From contig JALJCQ010000011.1 in assembly GCA_023091665.1 (NCBI GenBank), forward strand, positions 1,488,001 through 1,552,000: a stretch of DNA of 64,000 nt. Reading direction: 5' to 3'. The translations under genes and the position numbers were made by a program. This document shows positions 51,191 through 61,753 of the stretch, in pieces. The stretch comes from Pythium myriotylum. Taxonomy: Eukaryota; Oomycota; Peronosporomycetes; Pythiales; Pythiaceae. The notes under the pieces were generated by a model, which did not search any database, was not told the DNA's origin, and saw nothing but the letters and a program-made list of their open reading frames with translations. Each line of letters starts with the position of its first letter. Within the stretch, counting starts at the first letter, position 1.

Positions 51191-54100
51191 CTATTTCAGT
51201 GGGGGATTCAAATGTTTCAAAAGTGTTTGCTTCGGGTCTCGTTCTTGGATTTCGAGATGGAATAGCGTGCCCAATGCGTCCAAGAGATCTCGGTGTTCCG
51301 ATTCGCTTTGTGTAGCAACACCGGGTGCGGTTCGAAATGGTGGGACCTTAATCTGACCATCAACGAAATCCCGGACGAGGCTTCTGAATTCCTGGAGCAC
51401 CATCGCGGATCTTAATGAGCTTTTGAGTGTTATCCAGTCGTTGAGCTTGATTGCAACGTCCCCAGAGGAAGTCGCACGATGAGGAAACACGATTTGCATC
51501 GCGAAACTGAACACACAGAGCGCGGTTGGAGTCACCATGTTGCATGATGGCAGATAGACCTGAGAAGTATGAAGCTTCACGCTGTAGGTGAGGAACGGGC
51601 TCGCGTAATTGGAGGTCTTGGCGTTGACAGATCCTGGGTGAACGTATGCCCTCGTAGTACCACGATCGTTCTCTTCGCGCAAGACGACACGATTGGAAGA
51701 AGATAGAACCGGATCTGCGTACATGACGTTGGGTTCAAGCCCGGCAAACAGCAGCGCTGACACGAGCGCGCATGACGCATCTGTTAGTGGCTTAGGCGGA
51801 ACTGTGCCTCGCAAGAAGCCTAGTTGAGCAACGATACCCGAGAATTGCTTCTTTAGTTTCGCGATCTCCAACAACGAGCGGTAGCTGAGGAAGTACTGGT
51901 GGCAAAATGATTTCTCTTCTTGGCGGCGGCCGCTCCGTGAGCCGTGCGCAAATCGTTGACGCCACACGTTGAAGGCGTTTGCGTCGGTTAGTAGGTCACT
52001 ATTCGCCACCGAAAATAATTGCCGCGCTGCCTGCATTTCTTTCTGGTAGCCGTACGGAGCAACAAAGGGTGATTTGGTCTCGAGGATTGCGGCGCAAGTG
52101 GACACGACATCAAACTCGCCAAAAATCGCACCGAGTATCAGCAGCTTCCCCACTTTGACATCCACAGGAAGTTGAGCGAGGTGAGCACCAAGTGTAGTGA
52201 GTTGTTCACGCGTGGTGTCATTTGGGTCAATCTCTAAAGCCCCAATCTCGTACAGTTCTATCAACGCGTCATTCACACTCGACACGTCGGGCGGATCCAA
52301 ACAAGCCTCCAAGAATTGAGCGCACGAAGACTCGACACCGAAAGTCTTGATCTGGAGACAAAGAGATGCCAGAGGTGCACGCATGATCTCAGGGAGAGGC
52401 TGCTCAGGCATTGCGTGCTTGAAGGTGTCGCGTGAGAACAGACGGTAGCACACACCACCACTTGTACGACCTGCTCGACCAAGTCGTTGTTTTGCGTTGG
52501 CACGGGAGATCCAAATCTCTTCCAGAAGATTCGTCTTCGTTGCTGAATTGTGGCGCATCTCCTTTGCACGTCCACTATCGATGACAACCTTCACGTCCTC
52601 AATCGTAAGCGACGTTTCAGCGATGTTGGTTGTCGCAATAATGCGGATGACACCACGTCGCATTTCGAAGATTCGCCGCTGGTCTTCTGGCGACAATGAT
52701 GAGTGGAGCGGTAGTAGTTCGAACTTACTCGTGTCTCTCAAATGGCGGTTACCGGAGAGGACGTCAAGAAGGTTGGAGATCTCTTGGAGTCCAGGCATGA
52801 ACACCAATACCGACGCGCTTGAACGCCCGCTGCTTCCATCCAGGCGCAACAAGTCAGACTCACTCACCAAGTGTTCCAGGAGCTGCTCGATTAGTTCATA
52901 GTTGATCACCGTTTCATCCAAGCGGCTAAGCGTCAGCAGAGTTCGATCGCTGTACTCGTTAGCTTCGTCTTCATCACCACCTCCACGATTGCTTCTCCCA
53001 CTGGAGACGCGACTTTCCTTCCAGGTCACTCGGTGTGTGTGAGAGGTCCCACCTCGCCCGGAGACGGTGATTTTGGTTGATTGTAGCGACCCTGAGTCTT
53101 CTGGGTAGCGGAACGAAGGTGACGTCTCGTCAACTACGAAATGAGTCAACTCAAGAGCGTCTTCCAAATAGAACTCCTGGACAGGAAAAGTTCGACCTGG
53201 CACAGACAACATCGGGCACTTCGACTCGCCGCCGAAATACTGCTGAAAGCTTGCCGCATTTAGTGTTGCACTCATCAGGATCACTTTGAGTGGTCGTTTC
53301 CGCAGCTTGTTCTTGGTCTCGAGAAATGTCCGCAGCATCGATAGCAGCACATCGTTTTGTACGTCACGCTCGTGTACTTCGTCAACAATAATGTGACTGA
53401 GCTCGCTCTCCAGAGTCACCGGATCTTGGAGTCGGCGAAGCAAAATGCCTGTTGTACAAAACAGGAGACGAGTGTTCTTCGTCATGCGATTCTCAAGTCG
53501 GATCTGGAATCCGCAAAGGGAATCACCTTGGGCTAGCCCCTTCTCTCCCATTTCGTACGATACTCGCTCTGCTAAACTCGTCGCGGCTAGACGACGCGGT
53601 TGAGTGCACACAATTTGAGAAGTCCCTCCTTGCGACCTTATCGCAACCATTTCTTCAAGAAGATACTGGGGCACCTGTGTGCTTTTTCCACACCCTGTCT
53701 CACCTGAAATTAATATCACATCATGCTTCTCCAATGTTTCGATGATCTTGTCCTTGAATGCTGCAATGGGCAGATCTTTCCGCTTCTTCAAAAGGTTTTG
53801 GTGCTGTTCAGTATTTACGTTCCGCAAGAATGCATCTTTCAGCGCCAGGGAAACCTTCGGGTCACCTTCATCTTCTCGATGTATTGAGCTCACGTCACCC
53901 GCATCGATAGACGTTGACGTTTTTGCTAAGGATGCGTTCTTGTCATCCTCAGTGTCAGATAAATCAGCATCCCAGTCGTCGACGTCCCACGATTCCAAAG
54001 TCGGCTGTGTTGTCGCACATGCTTTGCCATTATCAGTGGAGTTTGCATCAAGTAGAAGTTCCTCGCGTTGATCTCGTTCAATTGCAGCTACTTCGTCAGG

Positions 54101-55792
54101 AATCTCCACGAAAACTTCATCAACTAATAAGTCGAAAGCTTGCTTGATAGCATCCACACTAGCTGAAGCAGCATGCTGCTTGATCCGTTCCCACTCAAGC
54201 CAAAGCGCTCGAAACGGTGGAGGCATCATGCCATATAGAGGGAGATTCGGAGTCAGCGCATAGAGAGCAACTGTCGCAACGGCATCCTTCGCCTCGTCGA
54301 TTGTGCGAAATCCGTTCTTCGATGTAAACAGTTCGTCTGCAGTTACAAACTCCTGGCGTGGGGTCCCCTTTTTATCAAGAGTTATCGAATACAAATGAGC
54401 CCCTTTCGTCGACAATTTCTTGTACTGCGGACGCGCCATCTTCTGCTTTTGGCAATAGTCCTGGAGTAAGTCGCGTGGGGTTTTGCCAGTCCACGAACCT
54501 AATCCCGCCGGAAAACTCGCCAATATATCGCCTCCTGTCTTCGCCTTTGTCGCTCCGGTTACTCCATAATTTTCGTTTGAATCTGGAACAGAAGCCTGTG
54601 TTGCTGATTGGGTGGTGGTCGTGGGTTGGTCGAAGAGCCCACCACCCAGATCCTCGTCGTTGTCATCATCCAATACAATCTGCTTTGGAGAATCGCCATG
54701 CCCCACTGAACTATTCGGCAAACCCTCATCGTTACCGCCACGAAACTCGAGTCGACTCTCACGACCGTCTTTCTCATCGAACAGCCGTTCGTCGTTCCCA
54801 CCAGAACTCTTCGAGGTTTCGACAACACCAGTCTCTTCAGCTCTTGATTCTTCTTTTACTCTGTCTCGTCGCGGAATAGGCTCGATATCCCCTTGTAATT
54901 CACGTTGCCTACGCCGGTAATCAGCTTCGTTCCACCCAAGCCGAACGAGCTGCATTCGAACCGACTGTACTTCCTGTGCCATGGCCTTTTGCTTCTTCTT
55001 GGTGAGCTTCCCATCTCTTTTCATCTCTGCAACTCGATCATTCAGCGCTGTATATTGCACCTCTAAATCTCGAAGTTGCCGCTCCTCTGGTGTCAATGCA
55101 GCCTCGAGCTTCTTCAACTCTTGCGCACGAGCCTCCTCAGCTTCCAATTGCAAAAGGTACTTCTGAGTCCAAGACATTGCCTCTTGAGCTTCTTGTTTAG
55201 ACTCAGTAGGTTCCGAAAGATTCTCGATGGAAGGTGGTTTTGCTGGTGCAGGAGTCGACATGTCCTCCTCGTCATAATCCCAATTCTCGACTGTCACGGT
55301 GGTGAACTGAAGGGGCTCTTGTTGATCTTGTGACTCCACGGTTTCCTCCGCATCTGGAGGCGAGGAAGCATTCGTTGTCGTAACGACCTGAAGCATGCCA
55401 CTGTCTTCGTCTTCAGGTCCTCTGTCTCCAGCTCGCACTCCTGGTTTCGCGCGAAGCTTCGTGGGGAGCTCTTCACTTCGGAGTTGCAGCGCCAAGAACG
55501 ACAGTGCATCTTCCCACGAATTCGCATATGCAAGCGCATTTCGCACAAGGTCGTCTGGGACTCCGTAGTCCTCGCGGAGAACGGTAATCGCTCGCGCGAT
55601 CTTCTTCTTCGAGCGATCTCCAGCCACGACATCCAACGCTGTGCCGGTCTTGCGGTTGACGCCGGGACGGAAGCGGCTGCGCTGCTCGCGACGTGCGCTG
55701 GTCAGAAGCGATTCGTGCAGCTGCGTTTCCAGCTCCGGCGGCAGCTCAAACGCCACGTCCATGTGCCTCGCGCCCCCGGAGGATGCTGCCAT
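51191..55792 (-). CDS. DExH-box RNA helicase, DHX29-like
   Basis: A single exon; the ATG at 55792 gives about 1,533 residues (MAASSGGARHMDVAFELPPEL). The order is an N-terminal UBA-like/helical segment (EDYGVPDDLVRNALAYANSW), a long charged coiled region (LEVQYTALNDRVAEMKRDGK), then a dsRBD-like block near residue 480. The DEAH/RHA core follows: GETGCGKSTQVPQYLLEE (about 695), DEVHERD (about 801), SATLNAASF, TNIAETSLTIEDV, QRLGRAGR (about 1,100). After these come HA2/ratchet and OB-fold regions. This architecture and length match DHX29, a 40S-bound helicase that assists initiation on structured mRNAs. DHX57/DHX36 relatives are alternatives because the N-terminal domains are diverged. It shares a 108-bp bidirectional promoter with TTC29. 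Confidence 0.88.
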   Translation of the reverse strand: MAASSGGARHMDVAFELPPELETQLHESLLTSARREQRSRFRPGVNRKTGTALDVVAGDRSKKKIARAITVLREDYGVPDDLVRNALAYANSWEDALSFLALQLRSEELPTKLRAKPGVRAGDRGPEDEDSGMLQVVTTTNASSPPDAEETVESQDQQEPLQFTTVTVENWDYDEEDMSTPAPAKPPSIENLSEPTESKQEAQEAMSWTQKYLLQLEAEEARAQELKKLEAALTPEERQLRDLEVQYTALNDRVAEMKRDGKLTKKKQKAMAQEVQSVRMQLVRLGWNEADYRRRQRELQGDIEPIPRRDRVKEESRAEETGVVETSKSSGGNDERLFDEKDGRESRLEFRGGNDEGLPNSSVGHGDSPKQIVLDDDNDEDLGGGLFDQPTTTTQSATQASVPDSNENYGVTGATKAKTGGDILASFPAGLGSWTGKTPRDLLQDYCQKQKMARPQYKKLSTKGAHLYSITLDKKGTPRQEFVTADELFTSKNGFRTIDEAKDAVATVALYALTPNLPLYGMMPPPFRALWLEWERIKQHAASASVDAIKQAFDLLVDEVFVEIPDEVAAIERDQREELLLDANSTDNGKACATTQPTLESWDVDDWDADLSDTEDDKNASLAKTSTSIDAGDVSSIHREDEGDPKVSLALKDAFLRNVNTEQHQNLLKKRKDLPIAAFKDKIIETLEKHDVILISGETGCGKSTQVPQYLLEEMVAIRSQGGTSQIVCTQPRRLAATSLAERVSYEMGEKGLAQGDSLCGFQIRLENRMTKNTRLLFCTTGILLRRLQDPVTLESELSHIIVDEVHERDVQNDVLLSMLRTFLETKNKLRKRPLKVILMSATLNAASFQQYFGGESKCPMLSVPGRTFPVQEFYLEDALELTHFVVDETSPSFRYPEDSGSLQSTKITVSGRGGTSHTHRVTWKESRVSSGRSNRGGGDEDEANEYSDRTLLTLSRLDETVINYELIEQLLEHLVSESDLLRLDGSSGRSSASVLVFMPGLQEISNLLDVLSGNRHLRDTSKFELLPLHSSLSPEDQRRIFEMRRGVIRIIATTNIAETSLTIEDVKVVIDSGRAKEMRHNSATKTNLLEEIWISRANAKQRLGRAGRTSGGVCYRLFSRDTFKHAMPEQPLPEIMRAPLASLCLQIKTFGVESSCAQFLEACLDPPDVSSVNDALIELYEIGALEIDPNDTTREQLTTLGAHLAQLPVDVKVGKLLILGAIFGEFDVVSTCAAILETKSPFVAPYGYQKEMQAARQLFSVANSDLLTDANAFNVWRQRFAHGSRSGRRQEEKSFCHQYFLSYRSLLEIAKLKKQFSGIVAQLGFLRGTVPPKPLTDASCALVSALLFAGLEPNVMYADPVLSSSNRVVLREENDRGTTRAYVHPGSVNAKTSNYASPFLTYSVKLHTSQVYLPSCNMVTPTALCVFSFAMQIVFPHRATSSGDVAIKLNDWITLKSSLRSAMVLQEFRSLVRDFVDGQIKVPPFRTAPGVATQSESEHRDLLDALGTLFHLEIQERDPKQTLLKHLNPPLK

Positions 55793-55900
55793 CGCTCCCT
55801 CCAATCTCGCGAGTGATGGAGCTGTTCATGCGAACTTTCAAAGTGCGCATTAAGTTCGCATGGATCATGAAAGGACGCAAGTCTCGGCCCACGATGCAGC
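55793..55900. promoter_or_regulatory. Very short bidirectional promoter, DHX29-like / TTC29
   Basis: Only 108 bp separate two divergent ATGs. The sequence contains TGCGAACTTTCAAAGTGCGC, which includes a small dyad (ACTTTCAAAGT, 55839-55849). Two unrelated gene classes (translation and flagellum) must share it or use promoters inside each other's 5' ends. Confidence 0.45.
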
Positions 55901-57250
55901 ATGACGATCAAGAAGAAAGCAGAGAAGACGCGTCCTGGCAATGCCCCGAGCCGCGACGTGCGCGTCGTTCCTGAGGCAGCGAAGAAGCCAGTTCGCTCGC
56001 AGCGGATGCGGGGCCCTGGGATCACGAACGCCGGACCGCAAGTCGGCGCGGCGTTGGCAAGGCCGAGCGCGGCCAAGTCGAACGACGAAGTCATGCTGCA
56101 GATGGCTGGGCAGCACGCGGCCGTGAACTACTCCAATGCGCAAGCAAAACTCAAGGAGGATGTCTGCGTACAGATGCTTATGGGCGGATACGTTCAGTCG
56201 TACGTCGACATGTTCTACCTCATCCATCGCCACGAACCAAGTGAGGCCTCGGGTGACCAATCGACGGGATTAGAAGTCGCTGAAATGGAGTTTCTGCGCG
56301 ACCAACTTGTCACAGCCGAGCATTGCAAACGCCGTGGCGAAATCCCGGACGTTCTGAACGCGTACGACAGCCTCGCAACCTACTGCTCCGAGAAGAAGGA
56401 TATCAAAACCATGATTTTCTTCCACGAGAAATGCCTCGAGATCGCCCGACTTGTGAAAGATCCCATGTGCGAAATGCGCGTTTTAAGTAAGGTCGGCAGC
56501 GGGTATCACGCACTCAAAAATCTTGACAAAGCGAGGGAATACAATGAACAGTATGTTGCCATCGCTCAGGCCGTATATGAGCATGAAGACGACGCTTTGT
56601 TGCGCGGTGAGGCTTTCATGCAGCTCGGAAGTGTCTACTTGGACCTTGCTGTCGCCCACGAACGAAAGCAACAGTTCGATGAGGCCATTGACTACTATAA
56701 GAAATATCTGGATTGTGCTTCACAAGCTAACGAGTTGGAGGCTGTCGGAGAAGCTCAGCTAAAGATCGGCATCTGCTACAACATGCTCAATCAGCCATCC
56801 AACTCGCTTCCTTTCTTGGAAGCATTTTTGGAGTCTTGTAGAAGCATAGGCAATCTCGAAGGGGAGGGGAAAGCCTGTGCCGAGCTCGCTACTGCTCATG
56901 AGAACTTAGGCAACAAACAACTCTCCATCGAGTACCTCAACCACTACGCGACCATCGCAACAAGAGCAGATAACCTATCAAACCAAGCAGATGCATGCCG
57001 TCGACTCGGCCACATTTACACCGCCTCACAGGACTTTCAGCGAGCTCGGGAGATGCACGAGAAGAACTATGAGCTCACTCCAGCTGTAGCGGCAAGCACT
57101 GGCGACCCCACTGCTCTCAACTGCTCTCGGATCAATGTCGGGGCAGCGCGCGCAAACGATCGTTTGGCAATATTCCTTGCTTTGATCAAAGACGACTTTC
57201 GAGGGTTACTAGAATGGAAGAACTCGAGGACTCTTCCTAGCGCGGACTAA
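55901..57250 (+). CDS. TTC29: TTC29-like axonemal tetratricopeptide protein
   Basis: A single exon of 449 residues starting MTIKKKAEK. The N-terminal 60 residues are basic and disordered. Then come GGYVQSYVDMFYLI and at least six TPR units, for example DALLRGEAFMQLGSVYLDLA and ACAELATAHENLGNKQLSIEYL. The C-terminal stretch YELTPAVAASTGDPTALNCS followed by ALIKDDFRGLLEWKNSR matches the family ending (LxxLLxWKxSR in animal TTC29). TTC29 is a motile-cilium protein of the dynein/axoneme group. Oomycete zoospores have two flagella, so this fits. The gene ends 77 bp before the stop of the convergent RRM gene. Confidence 0.85.
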   Translation: MTIKKKAEKTRPGNAPSRDVRVVPEAAKKPVRSQRMRGPGITNAGPQVGAALARPSAAKSNDEVMLQMAGQHAAVNYSNAQAKLKEDVCVQMLMGGYVQSYVDMFYLIHRHEPSEASGDQSTGLEVAEMEFLRDQLVTAEHCKRRGEIPDVLNAYDSLATYCSEKKDIKTMIFFHEKCLEIARLVKDPMCEMRVLSKVGSGYHALKNLDKAREYNEQYVAIAQAVYEHEDDALLRGEAFMQLGSVYLDLAVAHERKQQFDEAIDYYKKYLDCASQANELEAVGEAQLKIGICYNMLNQPSNSLPFLEAFLESCRSIGNLEGEGKACAELATAHENLGNKQLSIEYLNHYATIATRADNLSNQADACRRLGHIYTASQDFQRAREMHEKNYELTPAVAASTGDPTALNCSRINVGAARANDRLAIFLALIKDDFRGLLEWKNSRTLPSAD

Positions 57251-57327
57251 GAAAGCCAATCATAGGTATCCTTTTCTCTATTGTGCGGATTTGCCAGAGA
57301 GCGTAATGGCAAGTCTCCTTGCAACAT

Positions 57328-57893
57328 CTACTGCTGAGCTTCGTTCTGTTGCTGAGGTGTCTCTCCGTCCTTCAGGGGATCAACAATATTCACGCGAAGC
57401 AATCGCCCATCGAGCTCCTAGTTAATAACAAAGCAACAGTCACTCTCGCGTCCGCATGAACAATTCTAAAATAACGCACACGCACGGACCTGTCCATTCA
57501 TTTCCGTGACAGCTTCGAGAGCCTCGTCGAACGTCGAGTACACTAGTCTCGCCCAGAGATGCGTCGATGAGTGCGCCGGCGTGATCAGCGACGCTACGAG
57601 CCAGTCCGTCGACGTCATTCTCCATATCACTCCACAGCTCAGATCAAGCAAGCACATCATCACGCACAATGCTCAAGCTTGCCGTAGACCTCGAACGCCT
57701 GCCGTAATCGGATCTCGTCCGTCTTCCAGTGCAGACCTGTTGCGCCATCGTGAGTGCTGAAGCCGCTGGCTCTTCCAAACGCACAAAAACTGTCGTTACC
57801 GATGACAGAGACGTGCGTGGAGAGCGCGCGAGCCGCGTGGGGCGACGCAGGGCGGCGAGAAGCCGCGCGCAGCAGCGAGCGACCGGCGAGCAT
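57328..57893 (-). CDS. Small mitochondrial RRM RNA-binding protein, 4 exons
   Basis: Exons 57893-57800, 57736-57668, 57593-57490 and 57417-57328 are joined across introns of 63, 74 and 72 nt, giving about 118 residues. The N-terminus MLAGRSLLRAASRRPASPHA, ending ARALST, is a typical mitochondrial presequence. A single RRM follows: RNP2-like HVSVIGLHWKTDE, helix IRLRQAFEVYGKLEH, RNP1-like LWARLVYSTFDEAL, then AVTEMNGQELDGRLLRVNIV and a Gln-rich tail. The first intron (63 nt) has no stop and keeps frame. Its removal is what makes the RNP2 strand readable. RNP1 lacks the usual aromatic pair (LVYSTF instead of GFGFVTF), so RNA contacts may differ. No single exon is longer than about 105 nt, so it is easy to miss. 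Confidence 0.72.
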
Positions 57894-57950
57894 TGGAGTT
57901 GCGTCTCGTATGCGGCCAGGCAATGTCCACTACTGGTGACCATCACTCGG

Positions 57951-58001
57951 TGACTACCAGCTACGTTGGTTTTGACTACCAGCTACTCATCTCTTGACTA
58001 C
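57951..58001. repeat. 22-bp-spaced promoter repeat TGACTACCAGCTAC
   Basis: TGACTACCAGCTAC occurs at 57951-57964 and 57973-57986, with a partial third copy TGACTAC at 57995-58001. All start 22 bp apart, i.e. about two helical turns. The array lies in the 195-bp divergent promoter of the RRM gene (57893, minus) and CASP (58089, plus). Confidence 0.6.
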
Positions 58002-58088
58002 AATGAAGTCATTTCGAAGGACCTCTTGAAGAATCAAGAAGGAAAACCTCGGAAGAGAGCACGAGGTTGGGACACGTCGGTCTCCTCG

Positions 58089-60301
58089 ATGGAGCAGGTC
58101 CCGGGAGATAAGCTCATGACGGAGGCCGCCGTGGCCGCGGTGGCCTCTCCGGCGGCGGCCAAACCGGCGCTGCTGAGGCCCAAGGCCGGCCCGCTCAGCC
58201 GCGCGGCGATCGTACGAAGAGATCTCGATGCCGCGACGTCTCCGTGCACTCACGTTGGGAATGGCTCTGTCCTACGCAGGGGACCGTGCTGCAGTACTGG
58301 AAGGCGTTCGATCTCGACAGCAAGCGCGTGATGCTGGACACGCAAGGCGGCACCATGAAGACCGAGAAGGAGACGAGTCTCAAGTCGCGGAAAAAGCTCG
58401 CCGAGACGACCAAGAACTTCCGCAAGCTGTCGGACCCAGAAAAGGTGTCCGGCATGGGCGGCCTCTTGAAAGCGTACCAAGAAGAGATCGACAACCTCAC
58501 TCGTCGCGCCAAGTACGCTGAGAATGCGTTCTTCATGCTCTATAAGGCTCTATACGAAGCGCCAGATCCGGTTCCGTCACTCGAGTCAATCCACGACATG
58601 AACAAAGCGAACGAGCTCGAAGAAGAGAACAAAAAGCTTAAGCGTGAGCTGCGCGACTACGAGATCGAGTTTTCGTCGCTTAAAAACCAGGAAATTACGA
58701 TCCGCAAGCTCGAAGAACAAATTAGCAACATGGAACACAGCATGGACGAAGTACTCCATCAAAAGGTGGCAGAAAAGTGCAAGGAACTTGAAGATCAACT
58801 CAACGCTAAGAACGTTGAGCTAGCGCAGCAGCAAATGGACTACGAACGCCAGGTTGAGCAAGGGCGCCGCGAATTGCGCGAGGCGTCCACTCGTCTTGAT
58901 GCGCTTCAGTCCGAGCTGTTTGCCCAGAAGCAACGATCTGGACTCGCCAAGAGCGCTCTCGATGCAGAAATGGAGGTTATTTCTCAGGAAGCTATCATGA
59001 TGCAGACGTTGCGCCTCGAAAATAGTCAGCTCAAGAAACAACTCGACGACTTACTCTCAGTATCCCACAGTGAAAGCAGTATTGCGCGAACGAGCTCGTC
59101 TTCGGTCACATCATCTGCTAGTTCCATTGAGCTCTCGCAAAAAGAAGCAACGATTGTGAGCCTGCGCCAAGAGGTGTTTCGTCTGAAGGAAGCAATCGGC
59201 CGCGCCGAGGATGATGCAGCGAAAGACAAAGATAAGTACGAAGACTTGCTCCAGCAATCCAAGCGAACACACGATGATTTGATCGCACAGCTCGCAGCTC
59301 GACCAACGATGGAGAAGTATAATGGGATTCTTCATCAGTTGCGTGTTCTCCAGCAGCTCGAGTACAATATCGTGGACGAGGATGACCAAGTGACGGCCTC
59401 GGCTGGAGGGAGCAGCAGCAGCGAGACGGATCCAACGGCGTCAAGCGAAATTGAAAAGATTCTGGTTGGCCGAGTTCGTCGACTCGAGCACACTCTCCAG
59501 CAGCGTGAACTTCTTCTCAAAGAGAAATCGGTAGAGCTGGAGAAACTCCAAGGAGAGCTCAAGTCGAAATCCGAGACTATTCTGGAGCAAACTGCCATGC
59601 TCAGAAAGTTGGAGGAAACGGTTGACGCTCTCGAAAGCCGTCGTGGGATTGTCAAGCCCGCTGACGTGGGAAGCGAGATCCTGATGGACGCCGTCGAGGA
59701 CCAGCTTTCTGAAGGTCCTGCTGCCAGCTCATCTGTCGGCGCCGGTGGTATCACAGCCGACTCGAAGATGTTCGAAATCGTGAGAGGTCAACGTGACCGC
59801 TTCCGTGAGCGTATGAAGGAACTACAAGCTGAGAAGAACAAAATGGAAGAGCTCACGACTTCGTTCAAAACACAAGTTGCTCGCTTGGAGCAGGACAACA
59901 TGCAGCTTTACCAGAAGATCCGTTATCTGCAGAGCTACCAGACGACTGGCTCGTCTCGAAAGAGCAACAGTGGCACTTCGACGAACCTGCGGGTCGTGCC
60001 TGGGCTCACCCCCAACACGAGCATGTATGACCTCGAGGGTGGTGGTGACGTCGAGTCTCGCTACAAGTCGATGTACGACGAGAAGATGAACCCGTTCCAG
60101 CAGTTCAACAAGATCGAGAGCCAGCAGCGGTACACGAACCTCAACACGGTCGACAAGATCCTGCTCAACAGCGCCAAGCTCTTCCTGGGCCACCGCGTGA
60201 CGCGCAACTTTGCGTTCGGCTACATCTTGCTGCTCCACTTTCTCGTCTTCACGACGCTCTACACATTCATGCACGGCTGCGGCATCAGCAACGACACCTG
60301 A
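58089..60301 (+). CDS. CASP (CUX1-type) Golgi coiled-coil membrane protein, 2 exons
   Basis: Exon 1 (58089-58211, MEQVPGDKLMTEAAV...) joins exon 2 (58280-60301) across a 68-nt intron (GTACGA...TACGCAG, phase 0), giving about 714 residues. CASP is a C-terminally anchored golgin that acts in intra-Golgi retrograde transport. The N-terminal block VLQYWKAFDLDSKRVMLDTQ and DPVPSLES matches animal and plant CASP. Long coiled coils follow. The CASP C-terminal domain is clear: MNPFQQFNKIESQQRYTNLN, a conserved RVTRNFAFGYILLLHFLVF membrane helix, and LYTFMHGC near the end, leaving a very short lumenal tail. Length agrees with the family (about 680). The start in exon 1 is the only ATG before the donor; an upstream open frame has no ATG. 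Confidence 0.92.
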
Positions 60302-60427
60302 GATCTCCACCGACCGCCGTGATTTGATGCATGTTCCTAACAACAGGCTGAATTGATACATCAAGTTCATAACTGCTTTAAGCGCTCTGTTGCGTGTCCC
60401 AGCCACACGCCGTGAAAAGCTCCGACC

Positions 60428-60922
60428 ATGAAGCCGTGGCAAGCGCTCGCCAAGGGCGCGCTGTGGCTGCCCGTGGGCGTCGCCGTCAACTCGCTCGTGG
60501 TCAGCGCCGCGAGCGTCAAGGGCCGCTCCATGCAGCCGGCGCTGAACCAAGGTGTGGTCCACGCCAACGTCGTGCGCGACCGCGTGCTGCTCGACAAGTG
60601 GTCCATCCAAGTGCGCCACCGCTACGAGCGCGGCGACGTGGTCGTGCTCGCGTCGCCCGAGAGCCCGGGCGAGAAGCTCGTCAAGCGGCTCGTGGCGCTC
60701 GAAGGCGACATCATCGAGGACAAGGACGGGCGCACGCTCATGATCCCGCAGGGCAAGTGCTGGGTCGAAGGCGACAACGCCGAGCTCAGCGACGGCGACA
60801 GCAACTCGTTCGGCGCCGTGCCGCTCGCGCTCATCGAGTCGCGCGTGGTCGCGGTCGTCTGGCCGCCGTCGCAGATGAAGCTGCTCGAGAGCAAGATGCC
60901 GGAGAGTCGGTCGATTGTGTGA
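60428..60922 (+). CDS. IMMP2L: Mitochondrial inner membrane protease subunit 2 (IMMP2L)-like S26 peptidase
   Basis: A single exon of 164 residues (MKPWQALAKGALWLPVGVAV). It is an S26A signal peptidase-type Ser/Lys protease that cleaves intermembrane-space sorting signals. The N-terminal hydrophobic segment (about residues 12-30) anchors it. The catalytic Ser lies in GRSMQPALNQ (about 37), and the catalytic Lys in VKRLVALEGDII (about 88). The box-E-type block is GDNAELSDGDSNSFGAVPLALI, followed by VVAVVWPP. Size matches the eukaryotic IMP2 family (about 170). It follows CASP on the same strand after 126 bp. Confidence 0.93.
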   Translation: MKPWQALAKGALWLPVGVAVNSLVVSAASVKGRSMQPALNQGVVHANVVRDRVLLDKWSIQVRHRYERGDVVVLASPESPGEKLVKRLVALEGDIIEDKDGRTLMIPQGKCWVEGDNAELSDGDSNSFGAVPLALIESRVVAVVWPPSQMKLLESKMPESRSIV

Positions 60923-61093
60923 GTCGTAATAGAGCTCCGTCCTTACGTACATCCCGGCCAGTCATTCTCGCGTGTGCTGCTCCTTGAGGTTTCCGCAATC
61001 GCTCGGCAGAACCCGCCCCGCTCGCTTGACGCGTCTCATCATTCTGATGATCTGGACAGCGCGTCGTCACTGCGACATGACCGCACGAGATGG

Positions 61094-61115
61094 AGAGAGA
61101 GAGAGAGAGAGAGAG
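61094..61115. repeat. (GA)11 microsatellite
   Basis: A simple GA dinucleotide run of about 22 nt in the gene-free region downstream of IMMP2L. Confidence 0.85.
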
Positions 61116-61753
61116 CATGCAGGGGCAGCCCCAGACGGCTTTTTTCTTTTTCCGTTCCGATAAGGTAAGCGTCTTGTCAGCACCGCGCTGTATGCGACGT
61201 GGCGTACCACCGGTTTCTGACGCACGGAGAGGAACGTGACGAGGCAGCGTCGAAACCGGATCCCCGGTGCAAAGGGCTGCGCGGGAAGCCGTGTGTGAGG
61301 AGAGGATTCCTCGCGGTGGGACGCCAAGCAGCACGCCACACGTCGCGGAGGAGCTCGACGTGCGGCGCTGATACGGTACAGGTGGTCGGCGGCGTTTGCG
61401 CAGTTGAGGCGCCGGATGCTTGGGAAGCTTTTACAATATCTCCCGGGGAGTTCCGTGTCGTGGACGACGTGCTACCCTCAAGCGCTCAACTCATTCAGAC
61501 GATCCACGCGGCCTCGTGATGTCTGACTGTCCGTCTATGCGAACCCACGGCCCGGCGCTGGTGATGACGGAAGCGGTGCATTCACGGCGCTGAATCTCGG
61601 GCGGCCGCACGCCGACCACTCATTCGGCGCGCGGCGTTATCAGGCGCCCCGCCCGTCTGCTCGCTGATGCTTGAGTTGACTGCGAAGTGTGACGAAGTGG
61701 GCGTCCGACCAAGGCAGCGCGGCACCGCCTCAGCTCCCCACCCCCCACCAAAC

